Below are positions 1-8,239 of a stretch of 19,156 nt of DNA, piece after piece. Below the pieces are notes generated by a model, which made no database searches, had not been told where the DNA came from, and worked only from the letters and a program-made list of their open reading frames with translations. This stretch comes from JBJKRW01 sp046704445 (GTDB lineage: Bacteria > Patescibacteriota > Microgenomatia > UBA1406 > GWC2-37-13). The stretch spans positions 1 to 19,156 of the forward strand of contig JBJKRW010000032.1 in assembly GCA_046704445.1 (NCBI GenBank), written 5' to 3'. The stretch's first letter is position 1; the number at the start of each line of letters is the position of its first letter. The position numbers and the translations under genes were made by a program.

Positions 1-348
1 GTACCCTTCGAGTTTTCTGTGCGGAACATAGGGCATGACTTTGAACCCCAAGAGATGCAGCGTTTCCCATAAGATTGCTCCGCCGGTGATGCCGTCGGCG
101 TCATAATCCGTATATACCACGATCATTCTGTTTTCTTTTTTTATCCGTTCCAGAAAATCCAGTGTTTTTTTTATCTCTGATTTGTACTGTTTTGTTCCTA
201 CTTCGGACACGGAAAGGGAAACGGGAGGTTTTGGAAAAAGAAATTCATCGACATTTTTGATTTTCCTGTGCTTCAGAATGATATCCAGCAGCGTCCGGGT
301 TTTCAACGAATCGGTCTCTTTGATTTCATGTTTAAATAATATTCTCAT
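1..348 (-). CDS. recJ: RecJ-like single-stranded-DNA exonuclease, N-terminal part
   Basis: This is the first 116 residues of a DHH-superfamily exonuclease; the rest lies beyond the window edge. I translated it directly from the minus strand, starting at the ATG at 348-346. Motif I, DYDADGITG, is at about residues 81-89 and carries the metal-binding Asp residues. It is followed by YVPHRKLEGY at 107-116, which matches the RecJ segment ending in EGYGL. RecJ degrades single-stranded DNA 5' to 3' in recombination and mismatch or base-excision repair. The gene starts 25 bp after the rmuC stop on the same strand, so it is probably the last gene seen of that operon. No clear Shine-Dalgarno precedes the ATG. 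The family call is firm; the RecJ rather than other DHH assignment rests on the HR..EGY segment. Confidence 0.85.
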   Translation of the reverse strand, partial: MRILFKHEIKETDSLKTRTLLDIILKHRKIKNVDEFLFPKPPVSLSVSEVGTKQYKSEIKKTLDFLERIKKENRMIVVYTDYDADGITGGAILWETLHLLGFKVMPYVPHRKLEGY

Positions 349-373
349 ATCGCTCTAGAATAAGGTTGTGTTT

Positions 374-1336
374 TTAAGACTCGTCCTTTCCGGGTTTGTC
401 GGGAATTAAACTGGTGGCAGAAAGCTTTTGGCCCAGAGACTGGAAAGTTCTGTTCACTTCCGACATCTGGTTATAGGCATGCGTAATGTGTTTTTGTAAC
501 GTTGCCATCGAGTCTTCGGATTTTTCATAATCTTTTTTAATTGATTTGAGAATGTCGAGAATCTGTTTGGCTTGTGACTGTATTCGTTGACCTTCATACG
601 ACATGAGGATTGCCTTCATATATGCATAAAAACTCATGGGGGATACCGGCAATACTCGTTGTTCCCCCGCGTAATCAAAAAGCTCGGTATTGTTGATAAT
701 TTCGTAATATACCGACTCGGACGGAATGTACATGAGCGCGTAATCCATCGTATGCTCATCAACAAGGATATATTTTTTGCCGATAGACTGAATATGTTTT
801 TTTACATCATTCATAAACTCCTTTTTTACCCGTGATTTTTCCTGCGGGTTTTGTTCCTTGGACATCTTCCGGAAGTTCTCCATGGGAAATTTTGAATCGA
901 TAGGGATAAGACCTTGAGCTGTCTTTATGACGGCGTCCACCTTTTCTCCGCTCTTGAATACGTATTGGAGGTTATAGGAAGTTTTAGGAAAATACTGCGC
1001 CAGCAGTTCCTTCAAAACCTGTTCGCCGATATTGCCGCGCAATTTGGGAGACTGTAGAAATTCCTGAAGTTCATTCATGGACCTTCCTATTTCCGAGAAT
1101 TCTCCTATGCTTTTCTGCACTTCGCCGATAACGCGCGCCGCATTGTCAAGTCTGGCATTAAACATTTTCATGCTATCTGACAACTTGGAATCGATCTGTA
1201 CGGTTGAAGATTTAAGCCATTCTACAAGATCATCGGAAAGCCTGGTTTTTTCTTCGAGCCTCTTGAACCACATGCGGATAATTACCAGTACGACGATAAC
1301 CGACAATACGAAAATTCCGAAAGTAATGACATTCAC
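374..1336 (-). CDS. rmuC: RmuC family DNA recombination protein
   Basis: This 320-residue protein has one N-terminal membrane segment (about residues 3-22), a helical and probably coiled-coil stretch (about 25-95), and the RmuC domain. Family marks are GNIGEQVLKELL near residue 101, then VDAVI and the IPIDSKFP segment, in the order seen in RmuC (GxxGE, D..., DSK). The RmuC core resembles restriction-endonuclease-like nucleases, and the family limits inversions at short repeats; the precise reaction is not settled. The start is GTG at 1336-1334. TATAAT on the minus strand (1348-1343) lies 6 nt before it, so a leaderless message is likely. Next to recJ, it makes a recombination pair at the end of the translation-gene cluster. 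Confidence 0.9.
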   Translation of the reverse strand: MNVITFGIFVLSVIVVLVIIRMWFKRLEEKTRLSDDLVEWLKSSTVQIDSKLSDSMKMFNARLDNAARVIGEVQKSIGEFSEIGRSMNELQEFLQSPKLRGNIGEQVLKELLAQYFPKTSYNLQYVFKSGEKVDAVIKTAQGLIPIDSKFPMENFRKMSKEQNPQEKSRVKKEFMNDVKKHIQSIGKKYILVDEHTMDYALMYIPSESVYYEIINNTELFDYAGEQRVLPVSPMSFYAYMKAILMSYEGQRIQSQAKQILDILKSIKKDYEKSEDSMATLQKHITHAYNQMSEVNRTFQSLGQKLSATSLIPDKPGKDES

Positions 1337-1342
1337 GTTGAA

Positions 1343-1348
1343 ATTATA
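1343..1348 (-). promoter_or_regulatory. -10 element before rmuC
   Basis: A perfect TATAAT on the minus strand ends 6 nt before the rmuC GTG. No convincing -35 hexamer is found at 16-18 nt. Transcription would begin at about the first base of the start codon. The 89-bp gap 1337-1425 contains no other clear signal. Confidence 0.5.
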
Positions 1349-1425
1349 CTATCTTTTTGTATGTAAATTGGGTTCCAAACGCAACCAACCGGAATATTTT
1401 TTGTTTGTTTTATGAAGATTCTATT

Positions 1426-2472
1426 TTAAATAAGTCCAGAGCCTTTGAAGATTTTTGGTTTAAGCCAGTCTTGAGCATTTTGTGTTGAATCTGGCTGTGT
1501 TTCTTTTTCCACCGATTCGATAGGTTTAACCGATTGTGTTTCTTTTGTCGGTTTATATGACGTATTTTGGATTTTTTTCATCTTGTTCTGTACGACCGGT
1601 TGACCTGGTTCGGGCTGATACGACGGCTTAAGATTTCCAAATGGTGCAGGTTGCTGTGGTGCCCCAAAAGGAGATGGCGGTACACCGAAACCCGAATCGG
1701 ATTCCATATCTCCGAACGGTGAAGGTGCGTTTTTCCGATAAGGCCTCTTAACGGCTCCGAAGCGCAGTAACGAGGCGATATGCTCGAAGGTATCCGCGTT
1801 GACAGAATAAGAGGTGAAGTTATTGGTTGAGGCGGAAATCCCCGCATAAAGGTTTGTAGCAATATCCTTATCTATTTCGATTTGAAGCTGTTGCAGTATC
1901 GCGAACACGAGCTCGGACACGGAAGACGACGTTTTATGCACGTAGTTTGTCGTACCGTAGAAGGCATTAGTGAGATGTCTGTCGACATTAATGATGTCTT
2001 TGCCTTGAAATTGATTCTGATTTTCGGTATATAAGGAACCGAGGCTTTGAAGAGTAGGTGAATCGATTACAATCAAGAAATCAAGCTTGCCTCCGGTGTA
2101 CGAAAAATTCACCTGATTGGGGTTAAGCCTGGAGAATCCCTGTCGGGGGGTTATGACGAGATTGAAATTTTGACCCTGTATGTTGTAATCAACTTTGTCT
2201 ATGGCTCCGTCGGAGTAAGGAAACGAAACCACGAGATTATCTCCTCCCGTGACCATGTTTGTCTGAATTTTATCAGCCGCACTTAGATCGGATTGGACGG
2301 GGTTTGCACAACAAAGAGAGATGTTTTTACCGGTTTTGGTCAAACCGATGTAGAGCGCGGTGGCTGCCGCGATTGCATCGGGCGTAGGATTCGCAGGAAG
2401 AAGTATGCTTCCCGAAGAACCCTTGGTGATGATTTCATGGATTCTCGCCAGGACGTTTTGATTGTTATTCAT
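1426..2472 (-). CDS. Degenerate DHH-fold (NrnA-like) protein with Pro/Gln-rich tail
   Basis: The ATG at 2472-2470 gives 348 residues; a TTG four codons upstream is possible but less likely. The order of segments follows the DHH/NrnA phosphoesterase fold. ANPTPDAIAAA (27-37) stands where NPDGDAIGS is expected. LIVIDSPTLQSLGS (133-146) is motif II. NVDRH (162-166) replaces the DHH triad, and LYAGISASTNNF (208-219) replaces LYxGIxxDTGxF. Most metal-binding Asp/His residues are therefore gone. An extra beta-rich insert occupies about 80-128. No DHHA1 domain follows; instead residues 249-348 are a Pro/Gln/Lys-rich, probably disordered tail with PFG repeats. It lies 21 bp after infB, in the slot where NrnA often follows the nusA-infB operon. 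I infer a non-catalytic, possibly nucleotide- or RNA-binding, role. Confidence 0.7.
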   Translation of the reverse strand: MNNNQNVLARIHEIITKGSSGSILLPANPTPDAIAAATALYIGLTKTGKNISLCCANPVQSDLSAADKIQTNMVTGGDNLVVSFPYSDGAIDKVDYNIQGQNFNLVITPRQGFSRLNPNQVNFSYTGGKLDFLIVIDSPTLQSLGSLYTENQNQFQGKDIINVDRHLTNAFYGTTNYVHKTSSSVSELVFAILQQLQIEIDKDIATNLYAGISASTNNFTSYSVNADTFEHIASLLRFGAVKRPYRKNAPSPFGDMESDSGFGVPPSPFGAPQQPAPFGNLKPSYQPEPGQPVVQNKMKKIQNTSYKPTKETQSVKPIESVEKETQPDSTQNAQDWLKPKIFKGSGLI

Positions 2473-2493
2473 ATCCAGGTTCAATAGGTTTTA

Positions 2494-3960
2494 CTATGAG
2501 ATAGATTTTACCACATCACCTACCTGAATGTCAAGTTGTGGGCTGAATACCATTCCGCATTCCTGCTCTTTTTTTACTTCGTTGACAGCTTTGGCTCTTA
2601 TTTTGAGCGAAACAAGCTTTGTTTTTCCGATCATATTCTGTTTTCTGAAGAGTTCAATATTATCGGATAAATTAATTTTTCCTTTAACGATTTTTGCTCC
2701 GAAGACTTTTTCTCCTTCGATGATGAATTGCGCAAGTACCTTACCTTCACCTTTCAGGTATTTTTCCTGTTCCTCTTTTTCCTTCATGAGATCCGCAACC
2801 TCGTTTAATTCGTCGAGCAGCTCGTAAATAATCCTGTAGGTTTTTATAATTACCTTTTCCTGTTTTGCGAGATTGATGACTTCGGGAGGCGTGTGTACCG
2901 AAAATCCGACTACGATTGATTTTGTGGTTTTTGCAAGAAATACGTCGGATCTGCTGATATTGCCGACGGCTTTCAGGATAACCTCAACGCTTTTTTGATG
3001 TTCCAGCGCATGATTAATTGCCTCAAGCGATCCCTGCGAATCTGTTTTTACGATTACCGAAAGCTTTTTATTTTCCGAAGGACTTTGCAGTATATCCTCC
3101 AGCGTGAGCGTCCGTTTGTTCTGATCGGGTACTGTGGTTGCGTTTTCATGGTCGGTTGGTTTGTCTGATACCTCGGAGCCGACTTCAGGAAGCTCTTCGA
3201 ATCCCAGCATTTCACAGGGAGTTGAGGGTATGATCTGATCGACGGGGCTCATCCTGTCGTTAACCAACGATCGGACTTTAGCCTTGAGTGCATATGCATA
3301 TACGGTGTATCCGACACGCAAGGTTCCGTCTCTCATCAAAAGAGATACGGCGATTCCGCGTTTATCTTTCCTTGTCTCTATGATAAACGCCTTGAGGGGA
3401 TTGTGAAGATTAAAGGAAAGATTCAAGTCCGCGGATATTAACAGAATTGCTTCCAGCAGTTCTCGGACACCGGTTCCTTTTTTCGCGGACACCGAAATGA
3501 CCGGTACATTTCCGCCTTTTCCTTCAACAAGTACCTCATATTTCAAAAGGTCATTTTTGACTTTTTCGGGATTTGCGTCCGGAAGATCTATTTTGTTAAG
3601 GACTACAATGTACGGAATTTTTGCCGCTTTAATGTGAGAAATCGACTCTATTGTTTGCGGCATGACGGAATCTTTTGCATCGATAAGCAGGATTGCAATA
3701 TCGGCTACCTGTGATCCGCGGGCCCTCAGTTTGGTAAACGCTTCATGACCCGGCGTATCAATAAAAGTCATTCTGTTTGTTTTATATCCTTTGATATTCG
3801 TTTCGATCTCATATGCGCCGATTTTTTGAGTAATACCGCCGTGTTCTTTATCGGTAATACTGCTTTTTCGGATATAGTCAAGCAGGCTTGTTTTGCCGTG
3901 ATCTACGTGTCCCAGAATTGCGATAACAGGTGGTCTCGGTTGTATTCCAGTACTGTTCAT
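2494..3960 (-). CDS. infB: Translation initiation factor IF2, short form
   Basis: At 488 residues this GTPase is much shorter than typical bacterial IF2 (roughly 700-1000), because the N-terminal extension is absent: the P-loop GHVDHGKT is already at residues 17-24. G3 is DTPGH (68-72), G4 is NKID (122-125) and G5 is the SAKKGTG segment. Domain II, the IF2-specific domain III and the C-terminal beta-barrel that binds fMet-tRNA follow. A Ser/Glu/Asp/Thr-rich linker at about residues 250-285 separates domains II and III. IF2 places initiator tRNA on the 30S subunit and promotes subunit joining. The gene starts 29 bp after nusA and is presumably co-transcribed with it. The ATG at 3960 has no evident Shine-Dalgarno. 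Confidence 0.97.
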   Translation of the reverse strand: MNSTGIQPRPPVIAILGHVDHGKTSLLDYIRKSSITDKEHGGITQKIGAYEIETNIKGYKTNRMTFIDTPGHEAFTKLRARGSQVADIAILLIDAKDSVMPQTIESISHIKAAKIPYIVVLNKIDLPDANPEKVKNDLLKYEVLVEGKGGNVPVISVSAKKGTGVRELLEAILLISADLNLSFNLHNPLKAFIIETRKDKRGIAVSLLMRDGTLRVGYTVYAYALKAKVRSLVNDRMSPVDQIIPSTPCEMLGFEELPEVGSEVSDKPTDHENATTVPDQNKRTLTLEDILQSPSENKKLSVIVKTDSQGSLEAINHALEHQKSVEVILKAVGNISRSDVFLAKTTKSIVVGFSVHTPPEVINLAKQEKVIIKTYRIIYELLDELNEVADLMKEKEEQEKYLKGEGKVLAQFIIEGEKVFGAKIVKGKINLSDNIELFRKQNMIGKTKLVSLKIRAKAVNEVKKEQECGMVFSPQLDIQVGDVVKSIS

Positions 3961-3989
3961 ACATATGGCGTCAATACATTAACAGTGTA

Positions 3990-5162
3990 TTATTTTGCTG
4001 TGGTTTCTTCGATTTTTTGATCCGCTGCGTTTTGAGCGGTAGGTTGTTCGGAAGTTTGTGGCGCGGGTTCTGTTTTAGCCGGCTGTTTTTCGGAAGTTGG
4101 ATTTGCTTCGGGTTTTTCTTCATTGTTTTTTTCATTCGCGTCCTTGGCATAGGTTGCTTCCTCTGCGGGTTCGCCTTTGATTTCCGGAGGTTTTTCCTCG
4201 GTGTTTTTAACCTGTTTGATATCAACAATATAATCCGCGAGACGTGAGGCGAGATTGACGTTCACTCCTCCTTTGCCTATGGCCAGGGGAGCCTCTTTTT
4301 CTTCCACGGTCACCGTGGCTTTTTTGGTCGCTTCGTCGATGTCGACGTTAATGATTTTTGCCGGTGAGAGTGCTGAGATAAGGAACAGTTTGTTGTCTTT
4401 ATTCCACTGGATAATATCGATTTTTTCCAATCCTCCAAGTTCGTCGGTAACTGTTTGTACGCGAATACCTTTCTGTCCCACACATGCGCCTACGGGATCG
4501 ACTCCTCCCTGTGCCGAGAAAACCGCAATTTTTGCACGTTCTCCCGGTTCCCTGACGATTTTTTTTATTTCAACCGTTCCGTTTGCGATTTCCGGCACTT
4601 CACGCTTAAACAGTTCGGCGATTAACCGCGAATCCGTTCTTGACACGATAATTCTGGAATTCCCGAATTTGTCCTCGGAAATATCTTTCAGATACACGAG
4701 TATGCTGTTGTTCACCTGATATTTTTCGTTTTTTATCTGATCCTCTTTCGGAAGGACCGCTTCGGTTTTGCCGATATCAAGATAGGCGTTGTATCCGTCA
4801 AACCGTATAACCCTTCCCCTTACAATTGTTCCGATCTGGGATTTGTAATGGGATACCACGGTTTTTTTTTCGGCCTCCCTGATTTTTTGAAGAATAACCT
4901 GTTTGGCCGTCTGGGCAGCTATACGGCCAAATCCGGGCGGAGTGATGTCTTTATTATCCTTAAGAATTTTTGTTTCACCCGTGTCTTTGCTGACTTTGAC
5001 GGTAATTTCGTCTTCAATTTTATCGGGGTATTCCCTTTTATACGCTGCAACAATTGCCGCTTCGATGGAGGAGATTACGTCATCCGCAGATATTCCTCTT
5101 TCTGCGGCAACCTGGTTCAATGCCAATGTAAATTCCGATTTAATTATTGTCATATCAGACAT
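3990..5162 (-). CDS. nusA: Transcription factor NusA
   Basis: This 390-residue protein has the NusA layout: N-terminal RNA-polymerase-binding domain (about 1-105), S1 domain (about 110-180, IGTIVRGRVIRFDGYNAYLDI), and two KH domains. KH1 carries DPVGACVGQKGIRVQTV and KH2 carries LAIGKGGVNVNLASRL. It modulates pausing, termination and antitermination. Residues 319-390 form a Glu/Lys/Pro/Thr-rich tail, unlike the acidic AR repeats of E. coli NusA. Two starts are possible: ATG at 5162, which overlaps a -10-like TACAAT (5166-5161), or the fourth codon ATG at 5153-5151, which sits 7 nt after that hexamer and would give a leaderless message. The gene is 69 bp after rplY. Confidence 0.97.
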   Translation of the reverse strand: MSDMTIIKSEFTLALNQVAAERGISADDVISSIEAAIVAAYKREYPDKIEDEITVKVSKDTGETKILKDNKDITPPGFGRIAAQTAKQVILQKIREAEKKTVVSHYKSQIGTIVRGRVIRFDGYNAYLDIGKTEAVLPKEDQIKNEKYQVNNSILVYLKDISEDKFGNSRIIVSRTDSRLIAELFKREVPEIANGTVEIKKIVREPGERAKIAVFSAQGGVDPVGACVGQKGIRVQTVTDELGGLEKIDIIQWNKDNKLFLISALSPAKIINVDIDEATKKATVTVEEKEAPLAIGKGGVNVNLASRLADYIVDIKQVKNTEEKPPEIKGEPAEEATYAKDANEKNNEEKPEANPTSEKQPAKTEPAPQTSEQPTAQNAADQKIEETTAK

Positions 5163-5189
5163 TGTATCACAGAAAGCTCTGTTTGCAAA
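5161..5189 (-). promoter_or_regulatory. Putative sigma-70 promoter for nusA-infB
   Basis: On the minus strand, TTTGCA (5189-5184, 4 of 6 to TTGACA) is followed by a 17-nt spacer and TACAAT (5166-5161, 5 of 6). The hexamer ends 7 nt before the ATG at 5153. The spacer holds a dyad, ACAGA-AAGC-TCTGT (5169-5182), that could be an operator. The promoter would let nusA and infB be expressed apart from rplY. Confidence 0.5.
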
Positions 5190-5231
5190 GAAGAAAAAAG
5201 GAAGATTTTCCGTGTTTTGTCTCTGCCGGGG

Positions 5232-5990
5232 TTATTTTTTTGGTTCGGATTTTTGCTGCGTTTCGGTTTTCTTACCTGCTTCTTTTGCGGGTTCTTTTTG
5301 AGTTGCTGTTGTTGTTTCCGGTTGAGGTGTTCCCTCTACGGGTGTTTCCCCTTCCGCAGGAGCCGCGGTTATTACCTCGGGAGCTGCGGCAGTGGTTTCT
5401 GGAGTAACGCTTTCTTCTTTATGTTCGACGACCGATACCACAACTTTCTGAGGATCTTCTTTGATTTCGAATTTTTGTGATTTGGGCAGATCTGCAACCT
5501 TGATTTCCTGACCGACTTCTTTAATAACCGAGATGTCTACTTCGATATGTTGTGGAATATCACCGGGAAGCGATTCAACCAGGAGGTTCTCCGAAAGCGT
5601 AAGCAAAACCCCTCCTTTTTGTGCGACCGCTTCGGATTCGTTGATAACCCGTACGGGGACTTCTGTTTCTATCTTTTTGGTGAGGTCAATCTTCCTGAAA
5701 TCGACGTGCAGAATGTAATCCGTTACCGGATGCTTCTGGATAAGTCTTACCAGGACCGGAATTTCTTCCTTTTCCAGGTGGAGGTAAATAATGCCCGTTT
5801 CTTTTGCGATCCTGTATACTTTCATAAATTCTTTTGCATCGAGGGTGATTGATTTTGACTTGAAATCCGGTCCGAATACGTTTGCAGGAACAAGTCCGCT
5901 GTGGCGGAGTTTTCTCAGCTTTTTCCCGAATACGTCACGGGATTTAGCTTCTAGCTTAAGTTTATCCCCTTCGTTTTTTTTCGTTGCCAT
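5232..5990 (-). CDS. rplY: 50S ribosomal protein L25/CTC family
   Basis: The ATG at 5990-5988 gives 252 residues, MATKKNEGDK onward. The reading frame stays open 49 codons further upstream, but that stretch lies inside the DUF4012 gene and has no L25 similarity. Residues about 9-98 are the L25 5S-rRNA-binding domain (SRDVFGKKLRKLRHSGLVPA) and about 99-188 the C-terminal CTC beta domain (SLPGDIPQHIEVD). Residues 189-252 are a low-complexity Glu/Thr/Ala/Pro/Lys tail. The protein binds 5S rRNA in the large ribosomal subunit. Its start follows the DUF4012 stop codon by one base (TAA-T-ATG), suggesting translational coupling. Confidence 0.95.
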   Translation of the reverse strand: MATKKNEGDKLKLEAKSRDVFGKKLRKLRHSGLVPANVFGPDFKSKSITLDAKEFMKVYRIAKETGIIYLHLEKEEIPVLVRLIQKHPVTDYILHVDFRKIDLTKKIETEVPVRVINESEAVAQKGGVLLTLSENLLVESLPGDIPQHIEVDISVIKEVGQEIKVADLPKSQKFEIKEDPQKVVVSVVEHKEESVTPETTAAAPEVITAAPAEGETPVEGTPQPETTTATQKEPAKEAGKKTETQQKSEPKK

Positions 5991-5991
5991 A

Positions 5992-8232
5992 TTATTTATG
6001 TAATAATTCAATAAAAAATATTTTGTCGCTCGATAAGCTAGTATTATAAAGTATTCGGTTATCTTTGACAAGGGGAGCAAAATTCTGATTGAGAATATAG
6101 ATATTTTTAGGAAGGATAAGTTCCATAGTATAGTCATTGGAGGACGATCCTATTTGTTTTTGAATGATGTACTGATAAATCTGGTTTCCGTTATTCAGTC
6201 GCTGTTCAAGCGAATACCTGATTTCTATTTCAACCGTTTTTTGCGGAGGAACTTCGAGATAAAATCCTACCGTGTTAAGGATTGACTGGCTTTGGCTGAT
6301 GTCTTCGACGAGAGTTCCGTTTTTGGTAATTTCCTGCAGGTGAGAGTTTTTCGGCAGCATGATCTGGAAGTAATTTTTATATGTTCCTCCGGGAAATTTA
6401 TCTGTTGCGGATTCGTTTCTGAAGCGGACAAGTAATCTGTGGTTAACCTGTCCGTCCGGATCAATCGATATAATATCGTGAAAAGATCTTTGGATATAAT
6501 AATTAACTTTATTTGCCCCGACGTTTTCGTCATAGGGAAAAAGATAATCGACAAAACATTTCTGGTCTTCCGTACTGCAGCGGGGTTCTATGACACGGCC
6601 AGACCAGTAGAATGAGTCCACAAGTTTTTGCAGTTTCGGAATTTCAAAATACATCACCATTTGTTTTTCGTTAAGAGACCTGTCTATTGCAATAGCCAGT
6701 TGCTTGAGGGAGGCTCGGTTCAATTCTATAAAAACCTGTCTGGCGAGTGAGCCGAGGAAGGACTTTTTTTGTATTGATCCGGGAAAAAATCCCTGTTCAG
6801 TATGAATCTGGGTTTTGATATAAAAATTATCCTTGTTTATTGTTTCCTGTGTATCGGGTAGATAGATGTTTCCGTAGGCCCCGAGTATGTTTTGAACGGC
6901 TGTTGTGGTAAGAAGTATTGATCCGGAAAATCCGGTAAGTCCGATTTCTTTTTCCAGGAAAAATGTTGCACGGTTATAGTCATCGAGAAAGTCCGGAGAA
7001 AAATTTGAATCCCTGAGAAAAAGATGAGGCATATTGAGATATTTTTTAATCGGCATGGGCGGTTCGATGTGTGCGGTTAGCTGTCCATCCGCGTCGTACA
7101 CGTCGTGTACTTCTATAGGTTCTATCGTATAGTTTCTGATTTTAAGCACTCCGAATGATCCTAAAAATCCTCCGCCCGGACGAAGCTCCATATTATTCGC
7201 AAAAAAAAGCAGAAACTTCTGTTCCTTGGGATTTTCCAATATCTGTACCAAAAAGGGGAATATTTTATTAATTTTATGGATAGCGTCTTCAGCATTTAGC
7301 AGATTCGTCTTGGTTTGTACCAAGGTATCAAATTGATTGGGAATCAACTGGATGAGGCCGGTTGTGGTATCGTCGAGCTCCGAAAGCTCATTTTGAATTT
7401 TTGAAAGCCGCAATTTTACCTGAATCACGTCGTCCGGAGATTTGTTTTGCTTTAAAATAAGGGTTTGAAGATGTGAGCCGTTATCCTTTAATGCCAGGGC
7501 TTGCCGAAAAATAATTTGCGTTTTATCCAGGATTGCAACCGTGTTGTCGGTCAGAATCGCCAGGGAAAAAAACAGGTACGTCGGCCTCACCGGAGCATAT
7601 AAGAAATGTGCAGCCCGTCCGAGACTTTCTGCGGTAGAAAGCAATTGTCCGGCCCGTTCATAGTTTTCGGTGCTGATCTGCCGGTATGTCCGGTAAGTCC
7701 AGAGATACGAAAAAGACAGGGGAATCAGGAAGAAAAAGTGGAACAGCACGATGAAGCCGAGAACGGCAAATACGATACGTTTCGGAGTGATATTGATCTT
7801 CCAGGGGAAAAAAAAAGACTTCAAGTCGGGAAAATTTTTTGGTTTCGGCAACGTATGAATATGCAGGGTTTTTTCCCCGGTTCGGGAAAAAACAAACCAT
7901 AGAATCCGTTCGACGTCCTGTTTTGTCAAATTATCGTTTGTACATTCTATAAATTTTGTCTTTTCGTACAATGATGAACTATGCCGGTTCTTATGTTTTC
8001 CGGTTGAAATGTAGACGAAGGAGCATGCATGTGTGTCATCCTGAGTAAAGTGTTCATTGACGAGGAAACAATATCGGAATGATTTGTAGGATTTTGGCCG
8101 TTTCGAGGAAAAAAAAAGATCGGCTCCGTATTTTTTTAATTCCTGTTTAAGAAGTTCAACAAAAGGGAAGTTGTGTTTTGAAACGACTAAAACTTTTAGT
8201 TTTTCTTCCAGTTCTTCAACGACGAATTCCAT
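5992..8232 (-). CDS. DUF4012 membrane-anchored protein with N-terminal Rossmann-like domain
   Basis: This 746-residue protein has three parts. Residues about 10-120 form alternating strands and helices (LKVLVVSKHN, FRYCFLVNE, ACSFVYIST) that look like a reduced Rossmann or epimerase-type domain, but no GxxGxxG loop is visible. A hydrophobic segment at about 151-178 is the single membrane span. The remainder is extracytoplasmic, with helical hairpins and then the DUF4012 domain, whose signature NNMELRPGGGFLGSFG is at about 346-361. DUF4012 proteins are common in CPR bacteria and Actinobacteria and are of unknown function; cell-surface work is inferred. It heads the rplY-nusA-infB cluster, and its own promoter lies directly upstream. 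Confidence 0.85.
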   Translation of the reverse strand: MEFVVEELEEKLKVLVVSKHNFPFVELLKQELKKYGADLFFSSKRPKSYKSFRYCFLVNEHFTQDDTHACSFVYISTGKHKNRHSSSLYEKTKFIECTNDNLTKQDVERILWFVFSRTGEKTLHIHTLPKPKNFPDLKSFFFPWKINITPKRIVFAVLGFIVLFHFFFLIPLSFSYLWTYRTYRQISTENYERAGQLLSTAESLGRAAHFLYAPVRPTYLFFSLAILTDNTVAILDKTQIIFRQALALKDNGSHLQTLILKQNKSPDDVIQVKLRLSKIQNELSELDDTTTGLIQLIPNQFDTLVQTKTNLLNAEDAIHKINKIFPFLVQILENPKEQKFLLFFANNMELRPGGGFLGSFGVLKIRNYTIEPIEVHDVYDADGQLTAHIEPPMPIKKYLNMPHLFLRDSNFSPDFLDDYNRATFFLEKEIGLTGFSGSILLTTTAVQNILGAYGNIYLPDTQETINKDNFYIKTQIHTEQGFFPGSIQKKSFLGSLARQVFIELNRASLKQLAIAIDRSLNEKQMVMYFEIPKLQKLVDSFYWSGRVIEPRCSTEDQKCFVDYLFPYDENVGANKVNYYIQRSFHDIISIDPDGQVNHRLLVRFRNESATDKFPGGTYKNYFQIMLPKNSHLQEITKNGTLVEDISQSQSILNTVGFYLEVPPQKTVEIEIRYSLEQRLNNGNQIYQYIIQKQIGSSSNDYTMELILPKNIYILNQNFAPLVKDNRILYNTSLSSDKIFFIELLHK

Positions 8233-8239
8233 ACCCTAT

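Noticed and set aside
3971..4247. Alternative minus-strand frame of 85 codons and plus-strand frames across the nusA tail
   Set aside because: They are shadows of the low-complexity NusA tail; a Lys/Pro/Gln-rich frame is expected there from composition alone.
5991..6137. A 49-codon in-frame N-terminal extension of L25
   Set aside because: It lies entirely inside the DUF4012 coding region, shows no L25 similarity, and the internal ATG at 5990 begins exactly where the L25 fold and family length predict.
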